From the NCBI GenBank assembly GCA_030268105.1, contig BSDZ01000004.1:2591001-2655000 (forward strand): a stretch of DNA of 64,000 nt, read 5' to 3'. Shown here one piece after another: positions 1-12,500 of this stretch; the first letter of the stretch is position 1; each line of letters begins with the position of its first letter. A program made the position numbers and the translations under genes. The notes beneath the pieces were generated by a model. That model had not been told where the DNA came from. It ran no database searches and saw only the letters and a program-made list of their open reading frames with translations. The DNA is from Volvox africanus. Taxonomy: Eukaryota; Chlorophyta; Chlorophyceae; Chlamydomonadales; Volvocaceae.

Positions 1-1660
1 GCATTTTTGGCGTAACGCGTTTACCTCGTGGCAATGACAATCGATGCACGACGTCGGCGGAAATAACCGCGCCAGGCACTGCAAGGCCGACGCGCTCGTC
101 TCCAAGGTTGTGGCGCACGCATCCTGCCCACACTGGGCCTCAGAGCCATGTGAAGTAAGGGACGCCATGCCTCCGATGGGAAAGCGTGCCTTTGGCCCTA
201 GCCCGACTAACGAGCAGCCAGGGTTCGCCCTAAGGTTGAGGATAACATGAAGGCAGGGTACAGAAGGGAGGCAGTCAAACGGAAATTGCTTTAGATTAAA
301 TCAAGTCATACTTTATGCTTTGACGGATAATACAGTGAGGTACAGAGATAGTGTGACGTGCAGTAACGGCAAGACCCGGCATTCCCACATCTTGTGCGAT
401 TCGGCCAGCCAGATGGAATGTTATTCAAGGAATGTCAGTTATACAAGGCATTTTTCCTTGTTTCAGATATACATGCCAACCGGTTAGCAAGTAACTTGTC
501 GACATGACCGTACTAAACAAAGCAGGCAGGTATAAATATACGCATGTTTATCAGGTAAATAATGAGGTCTTATTGTCGCTAGAAGCCCGCCATACACACT
601 CCGGTAGGATGATGACGGCGACGCTCGGACGACGATGGGGGATGAACTCAAACTCAAGAAGCCTTATGGTACCATATCATTTACCTGGTCATGATTCACC
701 TTAATCGCCTTTGGAAATGGTTGCCGTCCACAGCATACGCTCCTGTCTGTTTCAGAATCAATAAGCAGCACGCCGACGAAAGTCTCGTTGAAAAAGAAAG
801 GTGTAGGTAAGTATACTGTCGGTATTACCAGGTATAGCTTTTTGAAGATGTGCAGCGATGTGTCCTTCCGGGCATGGCTAAGAGCGGCCAGCACATGCGT
901 AGCGATAGTTAATATAATAGCAATCCATTCTTGATAGGAGGATTGACCCAGGAACACATTACTAACCCCTCAGCCACCAGACGAAAGCGTTACAGGTCTA
1001 GCACTAGATACTAACGACTGCAAGCGCGAATGTGTAACTGTAATCTCGTCATTTCTGACGATTAAAATAGATGCTGGGTTGGAAACCAACCGCTTAAGAA
1101 GTCCTTTGGCGGGCAAAACTAAACAATACCTTCGCACGATTGCATGTGTACGGCACTGCGGGACGACGTCCTTGTGAAGCTTGACCGAGCACGGGCACAG
1201 CAGAGAGGCAATTCTAATAACGGTTGAAATTGTCTGAAGTAATCATTAGCTGGTAAAAGCTAGAGCTTAAGTTGGAAGTGCTGGTCATGTTGCGAATCAC
1301 CATTTGTGCAAATCTTGAAGCGAGTTACCAGAATTACAAGGAAGAATTGTGAAGTCACATCTTACTACACATTCACAATTACATGAAGCTGCGAATAAGC
1401 AAGCTTCTTTGTTCTTCAACCATTCTCTGCCGCATTCCAGCAAGTAGACCTGCAAGCCTGTCCTTGCAGTTACGTTCTACCAGTTATGCTAATTCCAAAA
1501 GTCTCTAAAGACACCTAGCTGACCACAAAGCTGTCGCGCCCAGTCTTGCTTCCAACCTGGCCGTAGCCGTAGCAGACATCCTGCGACGCGCCCACGTCTC
1601 CGAAAAACCTCTGCTTCTTAACCACACCCTCGGCATGCCGCCTTGCCTCCAGAGGGCGCA
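1..1660. other. Intergenic, no gene recognised
   Basis: No coding exon with splice signals or family resemblance was found. The stretch is moderately AT-rich and probably holds the 3' untranslated region of the calmodulin-like gene at its right end. On the minus strand TGTAA-type polyadenylation motifs occur at 1334-1338 and 1379-1383, about 280-330 bases past that gene's stop codon; either could be its cleavage signal. Confidence 0.5.
1334..1383 (-). terminator. Candidate polyadenylation motifs (TGTAA on minus strand)
   Basis: TTACA occurs on the plus strand at 1334-1338 and 1379-1383, so TGTAA reads on the minus strand downstream of the calmodulin-like stop codon. TGTAA is the usual volvocine polyadenylation signal. 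The assignment rests only on motif and position. Confidence 0.35.
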
Positions 1661-2814
1661 TTACCGTGCAAGCATCACCCGGATGAAATCGTCGTACATG
1701 ACTTTTCCCGTTCCCTCCGGATCCGCTTCCTTCAGCAATTCTTCGATCTCCGTAGGGCTGAGCTTCTCACCGACGCAAGTCAGCACATGCTTCAGCTCCG
1801 CCCCAGAGACGAAGCCCTGACCAGCCTTGTCGAATACCTGCGCATATACCAACACAGCACGATTAGACCTTGTAGGTTCAACAAACCGATCCCATTGGAA
1901 TCATTGCATATTTATTCCTCGAACACCCAAACAACACCAGACATTTGAACGACTGTCGATCAAAGCTTTTGGAATGTGCCTGAGGTTAATATGATGAAGT
2001 GCAACGAGTGGTTGCACCTATGAGTCAAGGAGGCACAAGGAAGTGTTGGGAGTATTGACAGATCCCGAGTGTCAGAGCAAAACACTGCGACCACTACGAC
2101 CGTGTGTAGCTCAACGTTGAACGTCTCAGAAGTCCAAGCTGCATTACGTGCGCAACAAGCTTTGTACTCGAGTTCTGTGCTTTAGCAGAACCTAAGCTCT
2201 TCGCATCGGAAACAGTACGCAACACCACCGCCCCCACGGGATTCCCCATGTCCACACGCGATTTCCTAAGACCGCAGGACACAAGGAGATATATGGCACG
2301 CGGGAGGCGTCGGGCAAGGGGACTTGGCTGCAGATCCCGACGACTAACCCTACCTTCCAGGCTGCCTTCAAATCCTGCTCGTTGTTGTATTCACGAATAT
2401 CCTTGCGCATTATCTTTTCAAACTCTTTGTAGTCCACGACGCCGCGGTTCTCAGGGTCAACTTCCCTCACAATGGCGTCAATTTCTGCCTCAGTTGGGGA
2501 CTTCCCAAGGGCACGCAACACCGTTCCTAGCTCCTTAGTGGTAATGTAACCTGGGGAGGATGAAATGCAATGCTATTGTCTTATTTTCCCGCCTTGGCAG
2601 GAAACAACAACAGGTCTGCTGCCTTCTGGTCCAGCTACTCACCGTCGCCATCGCTATCGAATCTGATATTTCCACCAAGTGACATGCAAGGCACAGAAAT
2701 GCGCAAGTCAGGAGCTATAGATTTAAACTTAAACAGCGCGAACGATATCCAGTACCCACGGCGCCCTTACAGGTTGAATGCCTCTTTGTACTCAACATAA
2801 CGTTCCTCGCCCAT
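1661..2814 (-). CDS. Calmodulin-like EF-hand protein
   Basis: Four exons on the minus strand: 2814-2771, 2662-2643, 2550-2354 and 1837-1661, in phase, giving 145 residues. The ATG at 2814 opens a short amphipathic helix directly before the first EF-hand, as in calmodulin. Four EF-hand loops lie at about residues 17-28, 53-64, 90-101 and 126-137. Only the first (DSDGDGYITTKE) is canonical; the second has Arg at loop position 5, the third Ala and Gln at positions 3 and 5, and the fourth Thr at position 5 and Asp at 12, so calcium binding is probably limited mostly to site 1. Exon 2 is only 20 nt. The length matches calmodulin (about 149), but the degenerate loops point to a specialised light-chain-like protein, for example a flagellar dynein or scaffold subunit; the specific partner is a guess. 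Family assignment is firm. Confidence 0.88.
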
Positions 2815-3511
2815 GGTAAAATGGAAGACAAGGACGGTGATAACTGTTGTGTTAAGCGATGTAACAGGGCCGCTGGCTGGATCGTAGCTTAACTGGATGG
2901 GGATGCACAACTACGTGATGCGTCGGGTTCATACGATGTCAAGGGAATAAGCACATCGCCCTATATAGAGGACAATCCTTGCACGACATTCTGAGATGAC
3001 ACATGATAGGTCCAACCGAGGCGCACACTCTTGCAATCAAATGCAGTTTTATACTTCGCATAAATGCGACCACGTTGATACTTCCAATGCGTGCGATCAC
3101 GTATCGCTCAGGTCGTCCGAAGCTGTGCTCTTGCTGCGCCGGAAGGGTAAATGATAGAAATTAATCCATTTTGATGTTACTTTCCTGCTTATTTTTGCGG
3201 CACCAAGTCTTGGACAGCCGCCTGTGTTTGCTTTTATGTATGGAGCATACTGGCAAAAGATAGCGGGTTACGTTTAGGAATTTAGGTACAAACCGTGCCT
3301 GTACTGATGAAATTTAGCCTGCAACCGTGCGCGCTGGAGATTTCGTATCTTTTGGCGAGGCTCGCTAAAGTTTAGCTGACATAAGCTGGAGAACTGGAGT
3401 TGCGCTTTGTCTCGGCCTCCCGGTTACCATCAACCATTCAGTCGATACTGGGAGCTGGACATCTCGTAGATACGTGGGTTACAACAATTACTCTCCTTGA
3501 CAGCTTGAACG
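2815..3511. promoter_or_regulatory. Divergent promoter spacer
   Basis: This 0.7-kb spacer lies between the starts of the calmodulin-like gene (minus) and the helicase gene (plus), so it must hold both promoters and both 5' untranslated regions. No convincing TATA box or other named element was identified. Confidence 0.4.
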
Positions 3512-6500
3512 ATGCCAACACGCCAAGCAGCAACGACCAAGCGTTTTCCGGCCATGCACGGCTTATCATCTGCATCGCTAGTTCCCGTCAGCTTTCTGTC
3601 ATCAAAGGTGGCGGTCTTCGTCGTACGTTCGTACAGGTCGGATGGGCAGCAACTTCACCAGGTTGTGCCTGTGCAGCCACCAGAAATGCCAAGTCATGCC
3701 GAACAGGTGCAGCGGTCGTACCAACAAAAAATGCAAGAGTTGTTGCAGAAGCAAAGGCAAGCTGCAAGAGAACAGATCGCCATCAGGGGGTTAGCAGCAG
3801 TAGATGCGCCCGGGCAACCTGCCGCCCCTGCGTCCTTAGTATCGGCAGTGGCGACGCCAATCCCAATCCTGGCAGAAAGTTCGTTACCGCCGCTAACGCC
3901 AACGGGGTCGGCGGCATCTCCGTACGTCCCACCTACGCAGCAGCCAACAGTCCAAACAGCGCGTCACAATCACTTATCATTTCGTCAGCCGCCGTTGCAT
4001 TCACCGACACAGTCGCCGAAGCCAGGATCACAGATAGGTATTGCAAGGGATGTGGATCAAGGGTTTACACAGCAACGGCAGCATTTATCAAATCTCACAG
4101 CCATGCAATCGTTACATCACCAAGATCAAAACGAGCCGCCAGGGATGAGGGGCTGGCCGGACTTGCTCCCGAGCGTCAGGCCCTCTAAAAAACCCAAGGG
4201 CAAGGCCACGGCCTCGGCAGGTGTCGGCCTGGATGTTTTGCCATCTGTGCGATCTGAACACCTGGGTAGCGGCGGTGGCAATGGCACCGTTGTGACCAGC
4301 ACGCGGCGCGCCAAATCGACGTTTAGTGCAGCATCCGACCCGGGCTACGGTCGGCAGTTCGGATACCAGAGCTCGATGCCCTATTCAAATAGCTTCAGTG
4401 ACGATTTGGGGAACGGTCCCATTACCGCTGGGGTGCCAAGGCACCAGCCGCCGGAGGCAGCAGTGAGGGATGTCAGCCAGCCTCCCATGGCGCAGCGCGC
4501 CACGCTAAGCCTGAACCCTAATATGCCATTTGGATCCCAGACGGCAGCCGCACAGCAACTTTCCATGAATGGTGCCGGCGCCTCACGCATGGCTAGCGCG
4601 GCACCGATGGCGCCTGGTGGCTCAAGGGGCAGCGTTGGTTACGTACCAGCAAGCACCAAGGGCAATGCCGCGGCCTCTGGCGGTAACATTGCGGGCGGCG
4701 ATGTTACAGCGCCTGCGGTAACTGTATTGGGTGCTGCGGCAGCAAACATCCAAGTGGCTAAAGTAAAAAAGAAGCCGGCAAGGCCTGCGACGTTGTGGCT
4801 CTCGTCGTTCATGCAGGCTGCTGGCAGAGCTGGAGGGACCAGCGCAGGGGCTCCTGCTGTTACCCCGATGGCAGTAGTGGAAAGAGCAAAGCAGCCCGTG
4901 GCGGATGCAGGGGTTGCGGCAGCGGCAATGGTGCGCACGGCGGCGGCACGACCAGCTGTGGAGCTGGCTGATTCCGTATCAGGTGCGGATGCGATAAATT
5001 CGTCGGCAATTTGGATGCTGACGGGCGGTGGGTGCCAGCACGTGTTGAAGTGATTGCCTTACCAATACTTCTTCGTTTAGAGAAAGATGAGAAGCTCGGG
5101 TGTGGGCGACGGGGCTGCGCCGGTCTGACTATCTCGTTCATGTCGGCTATGACCACGTCCATACTGTCGCTGCACTCCATTCGCAGACCTCCCCGTGACA
5201 ATTCAGCAGCTGCAGGCGCGGTTAGAAGCTGCAGTATACGCAGAACAAGAGAGTGACTTACGAGCTCTGCGCGCACTGTACGCCTCCGGCAGCCTGCGCC
5301 AGCTGCAGCGTGAGGGAATAGTTCTTGTGGGCCTTGCGGCCGTGGAAGCGGGCCGGCTGTACCGCTCCACGTTATGGCGCTTCAGCCTTATGCAAAAGAA
5401 GGACGCCAATACAACGGCCGCGCCTTGCCTACCATACCACAAGCTTCGATCTGGCACTAGCGTCATCATCACAGCGCATACCCTAACCGGCGGCGATGGA
5501 GCCGGAGCCGCCGCCATTGCCAGTGTTGACGCGGAGACGGGGCTGCCTGCAGGTGGTGTAGAAGGAGTCGTAGTGGAGGTAGGGCGGATGGACTGGTTAC
5601 AGGTTAGGGATACCGCTGGTTATCACTACTCTGCATCTGGCGGGTCGCGGATATGAGCTTGAATCGGTTTGTTTGTCCTCCTAAGGTCCCTATAGTTTTG
5701 AAATGGTAGGCAGTATCGTATCGAGTTGATTGGAATCGTACGTGCTGTTGATGTGCTCATATTGACCCTATTTTCCGGTGCACATTTGTAAGTGCTCTCA
5801 GATGATGAAGAACCTTAGGTGCAGCTCCGCTTTTCTACAGGCGTGGGAGGCCGTTGGCAGTGAAATGCCAAATGTGCCTGTGGTTCTGCGCCCGCCGCAC
5901 TGATATCAAGAAAACATGGAACCAGTCCGCCGCAGTTCCCGTTGATGATTTTGCTATCGCTGCCCCTGTGTGACGCCAAAGGCCAACAAGGATCACCTGG
6001 TCGTGGCGCTCGAGGGCCGCGCCCACGAGACTTTCCAGGTGAGGTATTGCACGGCCATGTCTTAATGGAGACGTGGTATAGGACATGTCATGGCGGTCAA
6101 CCTGAACTGCAAAGCTGCTTCGTGCAAGGGCTTTGAACGTGTCTGGTTGTGAAAAAGCTACTGACAATGCCGCTATTGTAGAAATGCAAACAGCAGGCCT
6201 GTTACGCTAGTTAGCGTCCTGCACTATCATATTACGTGCAATCTTGATAGAAGTCCGGTTTCCTTTGTGTATCCAGCTGTGGATCGATTCGCTTTGTCTC
6301 ACAGACCATGGTTTTGGAGGTGAGGAGTGCTTCGACTAGCAGTCGTACAAGCAGCGGCCACGGTACAGCAGCAGCTGTTGAGGAAGCGGTGGCAGGGCCA
6401 TTCAGGGGCTGGCGCCTTGACCAGTCGGTTCGCGACACTACCGCGCGTCGCCACTTGGAGGGCATTCGGCGTTTGGGCACCTGGACCGAGCCATCAGGTG

Positions 6501-9500
6501 GGGTGAGGGGCCTCCTGGCTGGGTGGCCACGCTTGTTAGGTGCGGACACGCGGCTTTTACGGACCTGGTCTCTGCGCAGCTTTCTGGTGCGTTATGAGTT
6601 GTTTGGTGTACCCTCCGCAGTTGCTTCTATTACGACGTAGCTGCTCCAGATGGCTGGGCAGTAAAGTTTGGATGAGGTTTAGGGGTTTCCGTGTTGCCTA
6701 TTGCGAAAGTGGGTTCTGAGGTGGACACCAAGGAATAACGATTTCTGTTTTGCCGCCTCTGCAGTGGATGAACGAGTGGGGGAAGCGCGCGTGCGAGCGA
6801 TATTAGCCGGGTCACGATCTGCTGCTTTATTGGCAGCTGAGGCGCCGGAATGGGTCAAGGAGGTGAGGGATCAACGATGAGGTGGCAGGGGATGGGAGCA
6901 AAAGGAGGTCCATAGAGTTCGGAGTCATTTCCTGGGTCGCAAGTCGCGCTTTATGGTCGTGAAGTAGAAGGGCTAGGGTTTGGAACAGCGAACCAAACAT
7001 GAGCATGGAACGAGCGGCGTAGGTCACCTGTATGCCTTCTGCTCATCCTTACTCGCACTTCGTTGGCGCGGGAGCACACAAAGCAAAATGCAAGTGCCCG
7101 CCTGGACTAATTACACTCCCAACTGAACCAAAGGGCAAGGTTACGCAAACAACAACGCGCAGATGCACACACACACACACACACACACACACACCGGTGA
7201 AATTCTGCATGTTGCAATTACCTTACGTTTTTCTTTGCATCTAATACAGCATGGTTAGGAGTGTGCTCTACAGCAGTAACCTGACTGAAGTTCAGCTCCC
7301 TTCCATACTCGCGCTGCTGCCCAGGACCGCTGGCGTGAGGACGCACGCGCTGCCCTGGCCTCGCAACAGGGCCTCAATGACTCGCAGCGGCGCGCCGTCG
7401 CGGCGGCCCTGACGCGCACTGTGACGCTGTGGCAGGGCCCGCCCGGCACCGGAAAGACTCGCACGCTGCTGGCACTTATAGAGGCAAGTCACAGTTTTCT
7501 TACCTTGAAGAAAGGAGTCTGGACCATCCCAACTCGGAAGCCCGCAGCATCCATGTTTGCGGGTCCGTTGTCCTCTTCCCTTAGGGCTCCCTTGACGTAG
7601 TGCAACCATGGTCCTGGTTCTCTTTTGTGCCGTCGAAAATCATAATCGTCGCCATTCTAACCGCGGCAGTTCTTATTGAGTGCTGGACAATAGAGTTCGT
7701 GTCCGGATTTAACGTTTTGTCCACAATTGGCCGGGTTCTCGGGTTTAGCCCGACAGAATGTTTTTCGGTAAGTATAGCTTGAGTATCTTAAGATCGGGGC
7801 AAAGCGCCTGTTTGAATTTCTCTGTTGGGTCAATCCGAATGCGCGCAGATCCTTGTCCGGGTGCGCAACGCTGGCCTTGGACCAGTAGCCCGTGTCCCTC
7901 GCACTTTATCTCGCGCCTCTGCCGCTGTCGCTACATCTCCGCGGGCGGCTGCGATGGGTCCAGTGCTGGCGGTGGCAGATACCAACGCAGCGGTCGACAA
8001 CCTTGTGGATGGACTGTCGGCGCGGGGTGTTAAGGCCGTACGGCTGGGGCCAGCATCAAAGGTAAGAGCCATGTGGCATTCGCTCGGGTCGATTCCGTGT
8101 AGCAGCTGCTTTATCCACCGAAGGCCTTATATTGTTGGTTCCAAGAGGAACGTTACGAATAGGCAGGTCGGCGGGGCGGCTTAAACTTGGGAGGCGCCTG
8201 TTTCAGCTCTGCATGGTTGTCGTGTCCTGGAGTCACTTTCCAATATGCGGAACGACGAGCCCTTAGCAATTGGTCCGTCCTGTCGTTATGGACACTGCCG
8301 ATGACTTTCAGCTCTTCAGCTCTTCTGTACCGAATGTCACTGGACCCACCCAAAGGCCCGAGAGTCCCTACGGCACCTAAGCTTGGAGGCCCAGGCAGAG
8401 GCCACGCCGCTAGGCCGCAGGGCAGTGGCACTGCGAACGCAGGCGCTGCGCAAGCAGGAGCTGTGGGGTCAGGTATGTGAGGTGTGGTGGTTGGGGTCGG
8501 GGTTTTGCTTCACGGGCTAATCGACCGGCGGTAGAAAGAGACAGTATAACGTCTTAATCAGCGAAGCGCGTACAGCTTTTCAAGTATATACGACATTCGA
8601 ACACGATCCCAATTCGGATTGCTGTTAGTTGAGCTTGTGAGCTCATAGGACCAGCAAGTTGTATGCATCATGGGGGCTTTTGTTGCTCTGAAATTGCAGC
8701 TGCTTCTGAATGTGGTCCGTGCATGACAGCCTATATGTGCAGGTTCGCGTCCTGAAGTAAACACCACAAAACTGAACACGCGCACAGCACCCATTGCAAA
8801 AGTAGCTTAAAGCTCGTAGGACCAAACCAAGTTGTGGGTAGAGCGCAAAAGAAGTTCACGTAGGAGCAGACATCTACATCATTCTTTTTTGCTGTAAATA
8901 TCTTCTTTTGAAACATTAATTTGATCAGCTCTCAACGAGTTGATGGACTTGATTTCATGAAGGGTTTTCGCGAGCAAACTTTGAATGTGGGCGCGAACAA
9001 GCGGTCTGGCTATCGTTGGCGAATTCGAAGATAATAACAATAACTCAGAAGATTCACAACTGTGAATGAATTTGCAAATAGTTTGTGCTAAACTGTTTCC
9101 TGCTGGACGGTGTAACGTGCCGCATAGAATCGTCTACGTTAGAGAACTACATCTCCCCTGTAAAGCGCATAAACGTAGGTAAGATATAAAATCGCAATTA
9201 AGGGCATGAACCAATATCGTACATTAAAATGCAATCCCCGCGCTCTGTCATAACGGACTTTTGACTGACTACAAAATCTGGAATGACTAGGTTGCTGTTG
9301 CCTAAGGTGCAAATGTTAGTGCGAAGGGTGCAGCGATCTAGAACAACAAATTAGAGTGGAGTCCGTCTATGCTTATCCTCCGGAGGATAATGCGCATTCG
9401 CGAAGCTTCGGATAGAGCTTCAACTGATATGGCTACAGTACGGAGACATTACGAAAATGGGCTCGACGGTTGACGGAAGCAAGTTTAGGTTCGTGGGTTA

Positions 9501-12500
9501 ATGTTTGAGCGAATACAGCTTGACAGTGAGACATTACTTTTGCCCCGATATATAACTATACTAAGCTCCGATGCAAGCATGCCTCAAATGGTGCATTGAT
9601 TTTACCCCAGTAATTTGACCAGACGTATGCTTTCAAGGCTCAAACAAGGGCAGTCCTTAGGGAACTGGTTTGTAAGACTATTCGTAGAGGCCCGTATGTT
9701 TGGGAGAGGTAGGGGAGGATATATTGGCGGGATCAGGTCCTAGGAATCAAATTTGAATCCCGGAATTTTATCCCAGCATTATGCGGTAACAATCCCGACG
9801 ATTTCGCACGGACTTACTATTTCTACATTTTTCCCAGACAGAAATAAGGGACCTCATAATACACTATGCATGAAAAGATGATAATTATGATTACAAGTAT
9901 GTGACCTCGTAAGGCCCGGAACGAGCCAGGAGGCTCGCGGACCGCAAAGATGATAATGATGATTACAAGTATGTGACCTCGTAAGGCCCGGAACGAGCCA
10001 GGAGGCTCGCGGACCGCAAAATACTGAAGACCAAACACAGAAGCCTAAGAAACAAAAGAAAACCAGAAGTTAGTAATTGAAGAAGAATTTAGGAAGACTA
10101 GTAAAGGTGGTGATAGGGACGTTTTACCATGTCGCCTGAATGAGTATCATACGCTGAATTTCATGCCGCACCTGGAAGGATTGCATATGACGTCACTATG
10201 GTCTAATACAAATACTTAGCATTAGTTAAAGTGCGCTGGAGCTTACCGGGTTCGAACCGGTGACCTCATGCATGCAAAGCACGCGCTCTACCACTGAGCT
10301 AAAGCCCCTGTTGCAAATCCGCTATATATTATAATCAAGTATATTTTGAAGCCGCACATCTCCATTTGGACTGCTCATCGTTGATGATAAAATCTTATGG
10401 ATACCGCATCAACGGTGATGCGTTGGGTTATGTTTGTAGTGCGATCCTGGTGTTAAAGAGCCCCATCCCTTTTCCTGGGCGCTCAGCCAGTGAAATTACG
10501 CCAGTTTTTATTCCTTCCTTAGGTGCGCAAACAGGATATGACATGGCCTCCCCAGAGGCAGTCTTCCTCGCCAAAATGCATCCATTTTTAGGGATGAAAG
10601 AAGATAAAGACGCTCACTATTTGCTTGACACTTCGCGAGCAGCATGGTCAGGAACGGCACCGGCATACCCAGCTGGCACTATTTGGTTAGCTGCTATCGC
10701 TGTGCAGGGTCTGTGAGTAATCGTGGCTTGCCCGGGCCTTCTGTGAAAGCCCCACAATGTCCCTATTTATGTTGGCGATGTGGACCTGCTAGGGGCCATG
10801 GGCCGGCCGTCCGGGGCTGGATGCCCCCATCACAGCGGCAGCAGCTGCCCAGGCGGCCGAGGTGCGTACGGACCTCGAGCATGCGGAGGCGGTGCTACGT
10901 GAAGCATCGGCAGAGGTTGTGGCGTCGGCAGAGGTCGTGGTGTCTACATGTACGGCAGCCGGGGACTTCATGCTTGATGGCAGGTAGGTACACGTGAATT
11001 TATCCCGTCGACAGGTATCTCTTTGGGAGCCAGCCTTGTTTACCTGAGCCCAAACCATAAGTGCAAACCAGCTTGGACAGAGCAAGGATGCCATGGGTCT
11101 GCGTGGGACGTGGGAAGGGCAGCGCCACTATGCGGGAACACATAAGGATGGAAAGAGTGTTACAACCGTACTTTGAAGGGGCCAGAGTGCAATTTCGCAG
11201 TGTGGTATTCGGAGCGTGTTGAGCGCTCTTTGATTTATTGAGCCCCAGCTGCTGATTATACCATGCAGGCCCTGGCGATGCGTGGTCGTGGACGAGGCCA
11301 GCCAGGCGACGGAACCGTCGTCGCTTGTGGCCCTGACCCGCGGGGCAGCATTTGTAGTAATGGCGGGGGATCCTCGGCAGCTGCCACCCACCGTGCTGTC
11401 AGAGGCGGCTTTACAGCATGGGCTGAACGTGACGCTATTCGAACGTGTGGGGGGGGCTGGAGGTAAGGTCATACAACACTGTCCTTATAAACCCACAAAT
11501 AGAATTCGTGGACTGCGAATCTATCATTAGCGCTGCGGCAAAGATTTCCCATCTTCCCAAACCCTCCTAGCGTTGCCGGGTGCTTATTGTGCCTTTAAGC
11601 CATCAGCTCAAAGGAGGCCTCAAGCCAAGTCACTGGTTATCAGCGGCAGGGATCCCTCACACCTCTCCCGGTCACTCTCCCTCTCCTGGCTACCTATGTC
11701 CCTCCGTATTGTTCCCGGCCAAATAAGTGGAATGACTTAACGCGCCCCGGGTTTGCCTCATCCGGCCTACGGCCCGGATCCCGCTCCATTTCCAGGCATC
11801 GTACCGCTTCTGCTGGACACTCAATACCGCATGCACCCTGCGATCTCAGCTTTCCCCTCGGCATTCTTCTACGGCGGCCGGCTGCGAGACGGTGTGGCGG
11901 CTGCGGACAAGCCTGTGCCTCGGGTAGGTGGCTGGAGGGCTGGGTGGTTGGCTTCGTGCTAGTAAGGGAATGGGTGACCGGCTAAAGAACGACGAAAGCG
12001 CAAGTGTATGTGATGTCCGAGGGGAGGGCTGAGAGGCGCGTTCGCGACCGCCGACCAGAGGTGTCATACTCTTGAGTTGCAGCCGTAAGGACTGCACGAA
12101 GGTCGATGGCAAAACCTAGCTATCTGCGATCGCCTGTCTGGGATGGGTTCCATAGGTGTGGCAAAGTCGGTTGTTGTACAGCGCCAGGAAGCAAGTTGAA
12201 CAGTCACCACAGCTTGGCCCTTCGCGACGTCTTATGCCACTGCCGCCATGCGCATGTCAGCCACACCTGTAAGTCTGCCACCTCTGGGTTTCTTGCAGGC
12301 GTTGCATAAATCCACATCATACCTGTGCTGCCGTGTCTGACAATTGAAAACCACCAGGGCTTCCCCTGGCCTACTCCTTCCAAGCCATTGGCATGGGTGC
12401 AAGTTTCCGGCGGGCGGGAAGAGACGTCAGGTAGCGTTGCCGAGTCGGCAGCAGCTTTGGCCAACGGTAGCAGCAACCACAGTAGAGGCCGCGGCAAAGG

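Noticed and set aside
3400..4188. 262-residue reading frame overlapping the helicase 5' end
   Set aside because: Shadow frame of the low-complexity exon 1; the other frame connects in phase to the helicase domain.
4639..4938. Ala/Thr-rich minus-strand frame that resembles a signal or membrane protein
   Set aside because: Antisense of the Ala-rich helicase exon 1; its composition follows from GC-rich coding on the other strand.
8558..8916. Similar reading frames at 8558-8794 (minus) and 18596-18898 (plus) that look like a conserved protein pair
   Set aside because: They lie inside the inverted duplication of intron DNA; the likeness reflects copied DNA, and no protein family is recognisable.
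9823..10038. Peptide repeat reading frame with [16 protein letters not shown] twice
   Set aside because: Produced by translation of the 72-bp tandem duplication in an intron; not a gene.
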